DNA of 6,991 bases from an uncultured Clostridia bacterium (GTDB lineage Bacteria > Bacillota > Clostridia > Oscillospirales > Ruminococcaceae): contig CALLQM010000229.1 in the NCBI GenBank assembly GCA_938014855.1, forward strand, positions 1 to 6,991. The letters are read 5' to 3'. Of this stretch, positions 1-5,812 are shown piece by piece; the stretch's first letter is position 1; each line of letters opens with the position of its first letter. The notes beneath the pieces are model-generated. The model saw only the letters and a list, made by a program, of their open reading frames with translations, was not told where the DNA came from and did not search any database. The position numbers were made by a program, and so were the translations under genes.

Positions 1-414
1 TTTGGTCTGGGGGCAGACGATTACATGACCAAACCGCTTGATCTTGAAGAAATGCTGCTTCGAATCAAAGCTTTGCTAAGGCGAAGTAAAATCTATACGG
101 AAAATAAAATTCATCTCGGAACAATGGTTGTAGATCAAAAAAAGCTCGAAGTACAAACGCCAGATAAAACAATCATTCTCCCGCAAAAAGAGTTTAGCCT
201 GTTATATAAACTGCTTTCTTATCCCGGAAAAATCTTTACCCGCCAAGAATTGATGGATGAAATTTGGGGCGTTGACAGCCAAACCAGCCCACGAACTGTG
301 GATGTACATATTCAGCGGCTGAGAGAACGATTTGAGCATATAAAGGAATTCGAAATTGTAACCGTTCGTGGGGTTGGCTATAAAAGTATCACACATGCGG
401 AGGATAGCAAATGA
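1..414 (+). CDS. OmpR-family response regulator, 5' end cut off by the window
   Basis: This is the C-terminal part (137 residues) of a DNA-binding response regulator. The reading frame is open from base 1, so the ATG at 25 is internal and the real start lies upstream. The fragment opens with FGLGADDYMTKPLD, the end of a receiver domain: GADDY is the usual alpha4-beta5 signature and Lys11 of the fragment (TKP) is the conserved phosphorylation-pocket lysine. A winged-helix DNA-binding domain of the OmpR/PhoB type follows, from about residue 38 (IHLGTMVVD) to GVGYK, with the recognition helix in SPRTVDVHIQRLRERF. Its stop overlaps the start of the histidine kinase (ATGA), so the two are translationally coupled and almost certainly a cognate pair. 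The phospho-acceptor Asp is outside the window. The family is certain; the regulon and gene name cannot be read from the sequence. Confidence 0.95.
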   Translation, partial: FGLGADDYMTKPLDLEEMLLRIKALLRRSKIYTENKIHLGTMVVDQKKLEVQTPDKTIILPQKEFSLLYKLLSYPGKIFTRQELMDEIWGVDSQTSPRTVDVHIQRLRERFEHIKEFEIVTVRGVGYKSITHAEDSK

Positions 415-1670
415 AGCGCAGTATTTATCTCGAACTTGTATTAGCGTTTACGATCATCGTGTTTTTTAGCATATCGATTCCGTTCATAATCTTTCAAAAC
501 AGTATTGATACCATCGTTAAAAATTATCTGCAGGATCAAATTGTCACCAATGTAAAAAACACCATTAACACACTGGAAAAGTATAATCTTCCGCCGGAAA
601 CACTCGCAGAGCTGGTCGATTTTGACCATATTTCCACAGATATTCGAAAGGATCTCTCCTCTCTCTCATTGAGCGCTAAAAATATAAAGCAGTTGGACAC
701 CGACCACGTCACGCTTTTATATAACAGCAAACAAAATTTAGTTACAGCCGTAGCTGACTACGAAAATCATTACATTCTGATACAGTGGAACACCTCATCC
801 CTCGCCCGCAGTCTAAAGCAATTAGGAAAAATTTCAACGGGCTGTTCCATGCTGCTGGGGATTCTCATTATATTGATTTTTGGACGAATTTACACAAAAG
901 TAATTCGTGCGGTAGATTTTACCCAGCAGCTTCCGGTACATAACCATTCGGATGAACTAGTGTCTCTGATTAACAGTTTCAATAAAATGACAAAACAACT
1001 GCAAAGCGTGGAAATGCTTCGAAGTGGATTCATTTCCGATGTATCCCACCAATTTAAGACGCCGCTTACCGCTATTGAAGGGTTTGCTCGACTGCTGGAA
1101 CACACAAAAGATGACAATGTGCGCAAAGAATGTGCCGATGTCATCAGCTGTGAAACCAATCGGCTTTCACAGCTGACCGATAACATTTTAATGCTAAACC
1201 GCTTAAACAAAGATACAGATGTTTTAAACATGCAGCCAATACGAATCGACGAACAAATTCGGCATGCATTAGCTTTAAATGAAACCAACTGGACCGACAA
1301 AAACCTGACAATGAATGTACAGTTAAACGAAGTTATCTTGAACGGAAACGCTTCATTATTGTCACAAGTTTGGATGAATTTAATTGATAATGCAATCAAA
1401 TTCACTCCTCAAAATGGTTGTGTTACGGTTATTCTGCAAGCTGACGAACCAAATCATTGTACGGTATCCGTCCAAAATGACGGTGAACCCATTCCAAATG
1501 AAAATTTGGCGCACATTTTTGAAAAGTTTTACCGTGCCGATTCGACCGGAACAACACAAGGAAACGGACTAGGGTTATCCATTGTACAAAAAGTGGTACA
1601 GCTGCATTCCGGAAAAATTCAAGTGGAAAGCAGTGAAGAATGCGGCACAACGTTTACGGTATTTTTATAA
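411..1670 (+). CDS. Membrane sensor histidine kinase, partner of the upstream regulator
   Basis: This is a 419-residue two-component sensor kinase. GGAGG at 399-403 lies 7 bases before the ATG, and the start overlaps the regulator's stop by 4 bases. Membrane segment 1 is at about residues 6-28 and segment 2 at about 142-160. They flank an extracytoplasmic sensor region of roughly 110 residues that I do not recognise. A HAMP-like linker follows (about 158-200, with DELVSLINSFNKM). The dimerisation/phosphotransfer helix carries His213 in VSHQFKTPLT. The ATPase domain has an N box (WMNLIDNAIKF, Asn327), a G1 box (DGEPIP, 357-362), an F box (IFEKFYRAD, 369-377) and a G2 box (GNGLGLS, 384-390), so it should be active. 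The usual Glu after the phosphorylated His is Gln here (HQ instead of HE), a variant also found in other Firmicute kinases. The signal sensed is unknown. No clear terminator follows the gene, so read-through into the next regulator is possible. Confidence 0.95.
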   Translation: MKRSIYLELVLAFTIIVFFSISIPFIIFQNSIDTIVKNYLQDQIVTNVKNTINTLEKYNLPPETLAELVDFDHISTDIRKDLSSLSLSAKNIKQLDTDHVTLLYNSKQNLVTAVADYENHYILIQWNTSSLARSLKQLGKISTGCSMLLGILIILIFGRIYTKVIRAVDFTQQLPVHNHSDELVSLINSFNKMTKQLQSVEMLRSGFISDVSHQFKTPLTAIEGFARLLEHTKDDNVRKECADVISCETNRLSQLTDNILMLNRLNKDTDVLNMQPIRIDEQIRHALALNETNWTDKNLTMNVQLNEVILNGNASLLSQVWMNLIDNAIKFTPQNGCVTVILQADEPNHCTVSVQNDGEPIPNENLAHIFEKFYRADSTGTTQGNGLGLSIVQKVVQLHSGKIQVESSEECGTTFTVFL

Positions 1671-1744
1671 CTTGTTGATCGAAGAAATCCGCTTACATTA
1701 AATATCCACGTATTCATTATAAATTATGCTAAAAAAATTTACAT

Positions 1745-1756
1745 AATATTAATATT
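1745..1756. repeat. 12-bp perfect AT palindrome in the kinase-regulator gap
   Basis: AATATTAATATT equals its own reverse complement. It lies about 40 bases upstream of the probable -10 box of the next gene. It could be a regulator site, but perfect AT palindromes of this length also arise by chance in such AT-rich DNA. I see no terminator-like hairpin in the 1671-1849 gap. Confidence 0.4.
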
Positions 1757-1771
1757 TTACCATCCACAGTT

Positions 1772-1801
1772 AAACTTGATTTGATATTGATGCTTTATAA
1801 T
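1772..1801 (+). promoter_or_regulatory. Probable promoter of the second response regulator (strong -10, weak -35)
   Basis: TATAAT at 1796-1801 is a perfect -10 box. No good -35 sits at 17 bases: AAACTT (1772-1777) gives an 18-base spacer, and TTGATT (1776-1781) resembles the consensus better but leaves only 14. A strong -10 with a poor -35 suggests an activator-assisted promoter. Transcription would start near 1808, giving a leader of about 40 bases. This agrees with translation starting at 1850 and not at the in-frame ATG at 1781, which lies inside the promoter. Confidence 0.6.
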
Positions 1802-1849
1802 GGAATTGTTCTAACATTTACTGAAACGATTCGATTGGAGGACATCAAT

Positions 1850-2527
1850 ATGATTGTGACTGCGCTGTTGGTAATGAAAGAATGCGATGAGCGCAGACAA
1901 ATCGCTGCCCACTTGATTGACCGCAGATTTCATATTGAAATTGCCGAGGATGCGGACACAGCTGCAATCATGTTAAGCGAAAATAACAACATCCTTTTAA
2001 CGGTTGCCGATTATCACTTAGAAAAACAAAGCGATTTTTCAATTTGTAAGACCGTATGCAGTAACAGCCACAAGACCTATCTGATTTTGTTCGGTTGTGA
2101 AACGAGCACAGATGAACTGTTGTGTTTTCGGCACGGAGCAGATGATTGTATCCGCGCTCCGTTCAACCAGTCTTTGCTCTTTATGCGCATCAATAAACTG
2201 ATTTGGCCGGAAGACTCGACGGAACAGGGTGATCTGTTTGTTGGCGGAATACGCATTAGTCCCCGGGAACATTTGGTGGAAGTTGACGGCGTTCCCGTTT
2301 CCCTTACACAAAAAGAATTCAATTTACTTTATTATTTTCTGATGAATCGCAACCTTGCGCTTTCCCGCGAACAAATCCTATTCTATGTTTGGGATGCCGA
2401 TTATGACGGCAGTGAACGCATTGTGGACAGTTTTGTAAAATCTCTGCGGGATAAAATCGGGCATTATTGTAAATATATATGCACCGTGCGCAATGTGGGC
2501 TATAAATTTGTTTGGGAGCCCGATTAA
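1850..2527 (+). CDS. Atypical OmpR-family regulator with a degenerate receiver domain
   Basis: This is a 225-residue transcriptional regulator. The start at 1850 is chosen because GGAGG (1837-1841) sits 8 bases upstream; the in-frame ATG at 1781 has no such site and overlaps the promoter. The N-terminal ~115 residues form a receiver-like domain. The position of the phospho-acceptor is still Asp (Asp54 in VADYHLE). The usual acidic pair after beta1 is replaced (VMKE, residues 8-11), the Ser/Thr at the end of beta4 is missing (LILFGC), and the conserved Lys is Ala103 (GADDCIRAPF instead of GADDYLTKPF). The C-terminal winged-helix domain (about 132-225) is intact, with SLTQKEFNLLYYFL, the recognition helix around RIVDSFVKSLRDKI and a terminal GYKF. 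Such receivers in other families often work without phosphorylation; that is an inference here. No kinase partner follows it. Its neighbour upstream is a complete kinase/regulator pair, and a strong terminator lies about 50 bases downstream. Confidence 0.92.
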   Translation: MIVTALLVMKECDERRQIAAHLIDRRFHIEIAEDADTAAIMLSENNNILLTVADYHLEKQSDFSICKTVCSNSHKTYLILFGCETSTDELLCFRHGADDCIRAPFNQSLLFMRINKLIWPEDSTEQGDLFVGGIRISPREHLVEVDGVPVSLTQKEFNLLYYFLMNRNLALSREQILFYVWDADYDGSERIVDSFVKSLRDKIGHYCKYICTVRNVGYKFVWEPD

Positions 2528-2575
2528 TCACCTTGTTTTCCTCTATTTTTTATTTTTCTTACCCTCTTTACTTGA

Positions 2576-2613
2576 AAAGATGCCGCAGATTTTTCTGCGG
2601 CATCTTTCGTTTT
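2576..2613 (+). terminator. Rho-independent terminator after the second regulator
   Basis: A perfect 14-bp stem (2576-2589 with 2594-2607, core GATGCCGCAGA) closes a TTTT loop. It is followed by CG and then TTTT. It ends the + strand regulator transcript. The A-rich 5' side means it may also act weakly on the opposite strand. Confidence 0.9.
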
Positions 2614-2623
2614 ATCCCCACAT

Positions 2624-2662
2624 AAAAACTCCTTAGCTGTGGAGGCAGCTAAGGAGTTTTTT
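2624..2662 (-). terminator. Terminator of the - strand surface-protein gene, probably bidirectional
   Basis: CTCCTTAGCTG (2629-2639) pairs with CAGCTAAGGAG (2646-2656) around a 6-base loop. The pairing extends through flanking A and T runs to about 16 bp. On the - strand the stem is followed by TTTTT, 12 bases after the stop of the gene at 2675-4114. On the + strand it is followed by TTTTTT, so it should work both ways. With the hairpin at 2576-2613 it insulates two convergent transcription units. Confidence 0.9.
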
Positions 2663-2674
2663 AATAATTAGGAG

Positions 2675-4114
2675 TTATTTTGATGCTTTCTTAAATGCAA
2701 CTGCACCAGCAGCGCTCAGAGAAACGATTGCGGCTGCCATAGCAGCACCAACCATATCGGAAGAACCGGTATTCGGAATTTCTTTCTGATCATCTTCGGT
2801 GGTGATATCAGCAGTATCGTCGTCTGTAACGTCCTCTTCTTCTACTTCTTCAATGACTTCAAGATCCAGCTCGGTATCGGAAATAATATAGGTGCCGAGT
2901 GTACGAGTCTTGGTGCTCCAACCTTCAATGTCGGTTGTGCCGTCGTTATCTTCGGAGTAAATGAATCTTTCGGTTACATCAACCATCGTGCCGTCATCCA
3001 ATTGCTCATAGATGTAGCAATCTTCCGGATTCGGGGTGTAATCGTCGTCTTCATCCCACGGAATACCAAGGGTCAGAGTTGCGCGGGAAGTTGCCGGAAT
3101 GGTGGAATTGCCAACAAAGTCAAAGAACCAAAGATCAGCATTTACAGGGTCGCCATAAGTGGCATAGACTTCAGAATGGGACTTGGTGGATAGACGTGCA
3201 TAGAACTTGCCGGCGTCGTCGTTGCCCTCGAAGAACAAACCTGCGCGGTCGTCACCCCAAATGAGGGTGTTGTCTTCGTTGTCGTCCGGATCAAAGTATA
3301 CGCGGTCGCCGCTGTCCGGGTTGTCGTCGTTCGTCGCTTTTTCGTTGTTGATCCACAACGTATAATCGATTTCGATTTCTAGGTCGTCATCCCAAAAATC
3401 GTCACGCTTTTTGGATCCGGATTTATCTCTAAAGTCAGCAGAAGATCCTTTAGCTTTAAAGGTCAGCGTACCATTCGACTTGAGGTCGGAAGTGGTTGTG
3501 GAATCATTCAGGATGAATTTCAGATAAGCTGTACGCGGCAGATTGCCCAGCTTTTTGTCATCGACAACTTCGATCTTCTTGATATATTTGCCGCCGTCGT
3601 CCTTGTCAACGTCAAATTTGAAGTAATCCTCGTTGCACAAGGAATTCAAAGTGATATAGTCACCAGGTTTTACAGTTTTTAATCCACTAATGTCCTTTGC
3701 TTTATCGTCTTCTGCAATTTTAGAAGTATCATAGTGAGTTGCTTCATCAATTGTATCAACAGGTTCTATTGTATAAGTGGTGTCATCTTCTTCGTTCTCT
3801 TTCGCATTTGTAGTAACTTTAGCAAAGTATAAGTCTTCACCAGTTAACTTTTCACCTTTAGCAAAATCGCTCATACCATTACCCAATGCGATATAAACTT
3901 CAGCATTTGGGACAACACCGTCAATGGTAACGTCACCTAGGCCAGGAGTTCTATGCCACTTACCATCGTCAGATTTTGCGTAAACATCCTCATTGATTTC
4001 GCCGTCGCTGTCAAGCGCATATTTGAGTGAATCCGTGCTGCCAGCTGCCAAAGCAGGTACTGCCATGGTAACCGCCATAGCACCGGCAAGAATTGCCGAA
4101 AGAACTTTTTTCAT
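2675..4114 (-). CDS. Acidic secreted surface protein with IPNTG cell-wall anchor signal
   Basis: This is a 479-residue exported protein of unknown function. The start is supported by AAGGAGG (4126-4132) 11 bases upstream. Residues 1-24 are a Sec signal peptide (MKK, hydrophobic core, PALAA). The mature part is very rich in Asp and Glu. The C-terminus has an acidic linker (about 417-445), then IPNTG (446-450), a hydrophobic stretch (about 454-474) and KKASK. This is the layout of a sortase substrate with a variant LPxTG motif, so covalent wall attachment is likely; no sortase gene is in the window. It is a paralog of the protein encoded just upstream: both share a DFAK...DL segment near residues 83-95, FDFVG (331-335), ATSR (341-344), VDVT and KTRTLGTYI (402-410). 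A region of roughly 65 residues (about 105-170) appears to have no counterpart in the shorter paralog. The 5' third is much more AT-rich than the middle. I do not recognise a named family. A structural or adhesive role is only a guess. Confidence 0.9.
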   Translation of the reverse strand: MKKVLSAILAGAMAVTMAVPALAAGSTDSLKYALDSDGEINEDVYAKSDDGKWHRTPGLGDVTIDGVVPNAEVYIALGNGMSDFAKGEKLTGEDLYFAKVTTNAKENEEDDTTYTIEPVDTIDEATHYDTSKIAEDDKAKDISGLKTVKPGDYITLNSLCNEDYFKFDVDKDDGGKYIKKIEVVDDKKLGNLPRTAYLKFILNDSTTTSDLKSNGTLTFKAKGSSADFRDKSGSKKRDDFWDDDLEIEIDYTLWINNEKATNDDNPDSGDRVYFDPDDNEDNTLIWGDDRAGLFFEGNDDAGKFYARLSTKSHSEVYATYGDPVNADLWFFDFVGNSTIPATSRATLTLGIPWDEDDDYTPNPEDCYIYEQLDDGTMVDVTERFIYSEDNDGTTDIEGWSTKTRTLGTYIISDTELDLEVIEEVEEEDVTDDDTADITTEDDQKEIPNTGSSDMVGAAMAAAIVSLSAAGAVAFKKASK

Positions 4115-4202
4115 GATCGTATTTACCTCCTTGATTATTTGATCGTTATTATGTCAAGAGATACCCTCCAATATCTCCGGACTCCTTGCTAAAACATAAC
4201 AG

Positions 4203-4230
4203 AAAAGGCGAGTGTGGAGAGTCACCCGCC
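4203..4230 (-). terminator. Terminator between the two paralogous surface-protein genes
   Basis: On the - strand GGCGGGTG (4230-4223) pairs with CACTCGCC (4214-4207) with one G-T pair and an 8-base loop, followed by TTTTCTGTT. It begins 22 bases after the stop of the upstream paralog. There is therefore no room for a lost C-terminal anchor to be encoded further on. The stem is moderate, and some read-through into the next gene is possible. Confidence 0.75.
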
Positions 4231-4252
4231 ATTTATTTCAAAATCGCGTTAA

Positions 4253-5383
4253 TTAGAAACGACCGGTTTCGGGAACTGGTTTTGCCGGTTCAACTTCAAC
4301 CGGTTCCACAATTTCCTCTTCTTCCGGAGCGGAAGCCGGAGCCTCAGCAAAGATATAGGTGCCAAGGGTGCGGGTCTTGATTGTGAATACTTCGTCGCCG
4401 TCATCGTTTTGTCCAGCAGTGAATTTATCGGTAACATCGACAAGTGCACCGTCTACGACTTCATAGACCACAATTTCTTCAGCCGGAACGGTCAATTCAT
4501 CTTCATCTTCGTCATAGAACGGATTGTAGATGGTCAGAACCGGACGGCTGGTTGCGGAAATGGTTGGATGACCAACAAAATCAAAGATGTAGGCATCCTG
4601 TCCCTCAAAGTTTTCCACATAATCGCTGTCATTCCATTTGGTGGACAGTTTCGGGAAATATTTTTCGACGTCGGAATCGCCCGTGAATTCGAGCATTGCG
4701 ATATCGTCATTTTCGTCCTGCCAAGTAACGGTATTATCTTCGTCTTTCACTGGTTTTACAATGATGCCATCATCGCCGGCGTTAAAGTCGCGGTCATCGG
4801 TGGTTTCCGATGTATTGCTGACATGCGCGGTAAAGGTAACGGTAAATTTATCGCCTTTGTGAATTTTAATGTCATCTTCTTTTTCTGTCTCTTTACCGGT
4901 AGCGGTCATATTTTCTTTTGCCGTAAAAGTAATTTCCGGACTGATCTTATAATCTTCGTCGGTATAGTCGTTTTTCAGTTCAACATGGATTGCATTTTCA
5001 CGACCAGCCAGTTCATTAACAACATCTTTCTGCTCAAACGAAATCTTATCGATGATCTTGGTATCGTCATCGCCTTTATCAAATTTCTTCTTGAACAAGT
5101 CATCGTCGCTCAAAGCCTTCGCAAAATCTCTAACGGGTACACCATCATATAATTTTGCTTCAACAGGTAATAACTCCATTGGAATCCAAATATCATCAGT
5201 CGGTGCAAACTCACTGTCAACGTTCTTATCCTCAGCTACACCATCATCATCATAAACCTTATCACTTGTAAAATTGATGGTATACTTTTCGTCTACTTGT
5301 CCCGGATTATCAGCGAGCACACTGATGCCGCCCATGGTCGCTATGCAGGATCCTGCAAGTAAAGCTGCAATTATTTTCTTCAT
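4253..5383 (-). CDS. Acidic secreted protein, paralog of its neighbour, lacking the membrane anchor
   Basis: This is a 376-residue exported protein of unknown function. AAGGAG (5397-5402) lies 13 bases before the ATG, a slightly long spacing. Residues 1-24 form a signal peptide (MKKIIAALLAG...ISVLA, cleavage probably after VLA). The mature protein is strongly acidic and matches the downstream paralog in order: VRDFAKALSDDDLF (84-97), FDFVG (267-271), ATSR (277-280), VDVT (315-318) and KTRTLGTYI (336-344). The C-terminus is a Glu/Pro/Val-rich linker leading to VPETG (370-374), an LPxTG-like motif, followed only by Arg-Phe and the stop. The hydrophobic segment and basic tail needed for sorting are absent, so the product is probably released or held non-covalently. 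The missing part is not present in another frame before the terminator. Expression is probably strong, from the consensus promoter at 5458-5486, possibly under an OmpR-type activator. Confidence 0.9.
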   Translation of the reverse strand: MKKIIAALLAGSCIATMGGISVLADNPGQVDEKYTINFTSDKVYDDDGVAEDKNVDSEFAPTDDIWIPMELLPVEAKLYDGVPVRDFAKALSDDDLFKKKFDKGDDDTKIIDKISFEQKDVVNELAGRENAIHVELKNDYTDEDYKISPEITFTAKENMTATGKETEKEDDIKIHKGDKFTVTFTAHVSNTSETTDDRDFNAGDDGIIVKPVKDEDNTVTWQDENDDIAMLEFTGDSDVEKYFPKLSTKWNDSDYVENFEGQDAYIFDFVGHPTISATSRPVLTIYNPFYDEDEDELTVPAEEIVVYEVVDGALVDVTDKFTAGQNDDGDEVFTIKTRTLGTYIFAEAPASAPEEEEIVEPVEVEPAKPVPETGRF

Positions 5384-5457
5384 AGAACTTTTTCCACTCC
5401 TTAAAATCGTTATTTCTCATAAGGAGCCTCTCTCCATCTGCTCCCTTGATGACCTAA

Positions 5458-5486
5458 ATTATAGACTGTAACGCTGGAAATGTCAA
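5458..5486 (-). promoter_or_regulatory. Consensus sigma-A-type promoter of the anchor-less surface-protein gene
   Basis: On the - strand TTGACA (5481-5486) and TATAAT (5458-5463) are separated by exactly 17 bases, so both hexamers and the spacing match the housekeeping consensus. Transcription would start near 5451, leaving a leader of about 67 bases before the ATG at 5383. This is the best promoter in the window. Confidence 0.88.
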
Positions 5487-5490
5487 GCAT

Positions 5491-5531
5491 TTTTGTTACC
5501 GTTTTGTAACTATTTTTGTATAATTGTTTGT
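5491..5531 (-). promoter_or_regulatory. Four phased TTTGT/ACAAA repeats directly upstream of the -35 box
   Basis: Read on the + strand, TTTTGTTAC (5491-5499), TTTTGTAAC (5502-5510), TTTTGTATA (5514-5522) and TTTGTAT (5527-5533) place their central G at 5495, 5506, 5518 and 5530, spacings of 11, 12 and 12. The array begins 4 bases beyond the -35 box. Direct repeats about one helical turn apart next to a -35 are the usual layout for OmpR/PhoB-family activators. The two strongest copies also form the inverted pair GTTAC/GTAAC. The alternative is an A-tract UP element or intrinsic bend. Confidence 0.55.
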
Positions 5532-5616
5532 ATTTAATCGCTAATTTCAGACTTATTTGACTTATATTTAAGCAATATGCATAAATAATGGATTTTGAGT
5601 GACACCTTCGTGTGGT

Positions 5617-5690
5617 TTGTATGAAGAACGCATGAATAAAGATTTTTAAACGCTTTTGGTTTGTCTCATCTTCACACGTTCTTCATACAA
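5617..5690. repeat. 14-bp perfect inverted repeat with 46-base spacer
   Basis: TTGTATGAAGAACG (5617-5630) is the exact reverse complement of CGTTCTTCATACAA (5677-5690). In each arm a TGAA core recurs 11 bases further inward (5622 and 5633 on the + strand; TGAAGA twice on the - strand within 5668-5685). Each arm therefore looks like a tandem half-site of a winged-helix regulator. The spacer is too long and unpaired for a typical terminator. Confidence 0.6.
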
Positions 5691-5750
5691 CTATCACATA
5701 TTTTGCATAATACATTCACAAATCCTGCAAAAACATAAGTGTTCGCAGAT

Positions 5751-5793
5751 AACGAAACGGGCATCCGTTCGGCTGTTACCGAACGGATGCCCG
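5751..5793 (-). terminator. Terminator of clpB
   Basis: A perfect 15-bp stem (5758-5772 with 5779-5793, core GGGCATCCGTTCGG) closes a 6-base loop. On the - strand it is followed by TTTCGTTATC, a weak T tract. It starts 19 bases after the clpB stop codon. The stem is very stable, but on the + strand no T run follows, so it should act mainly on clpB transcripts. Confidence 0.85.
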
Positions 5794-5812
5794 TCCATAA
5801 TTCGTATGATTT

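Larger units (their letters stand above)
5384..5812. other. 429-bp gene-free regulatory interval
   Basis: No convincing coding sequence lies here on either strand. From right to left it holds the terminator of clpB (5751-5793), an inverted repeat (5617-5690), AT-rich DNA, four phased TTTGT-type repeats (5491-5531), a consensus promoter (5458-5486), and a leader of about 65 bases with a ribosome binding site at 5397-5402. In the leader, GGAGC (5423-5427) can pair with GCTCC (5440-5444) as a short hairpin. The leader also contains a six-codon frame MERGSL (- strand, ATG at 5434-5436). I assign no function to either. Confidence 0.6.

Noticed and set aside
890..1405. - strand open frame of 171 residues inside the histidine kinase
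   Set aside because: It lies wholly within an unmistakable kinase gene and has no recognisable motif.
1781..1849. Upstream ATG that would lengthen the second regulator by 23 residues
   Set aside because: It overlaps the probable promoter and has no ribosome site. The ATG at 1850 has GGAGG at 8 bases and gives the normal length for the family.
4152..4157. TTGACA on the - strand as a -35 box for the anchored surface-protein gene
   Set aside because: No -10-like hexamer lies 16-18 bases downstream; that position falls on the ribosome binding site. CATAAT at 4148-4153 lacks a good -35, so I assign no promoter here.
4409..5152. Long + strand open frame (247 residues) antisense to the 376-residue surface protein
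   Set aside because: Asp and Glu codons read backwards give Ile, Val, Phe and Leu codons without stops, so an acidic gene automatically yields a long hydrophobic antisense frame. It has no recognisable domain, and the - strand gene has a promoter, ribosome site and signal peptide.
5345..5383. Possible lipoprotein signal (LLAGSC) in the 376-residue protein
   Set aside because: The Cys is at residue 13, very early, and AGSC is a poor lipobox. The signal peptide continues with a hydrophobic stretch and a good VLA cleavage site at residue 24.
5310..5420. Out-of-frame leader ORF (MRNNDF...) overlapping the start of the 376-residue protein
   Set aside because: It has no ribosome binding site, overlaps the signal-peptide coding region in another frame, and has no recognisable feature.
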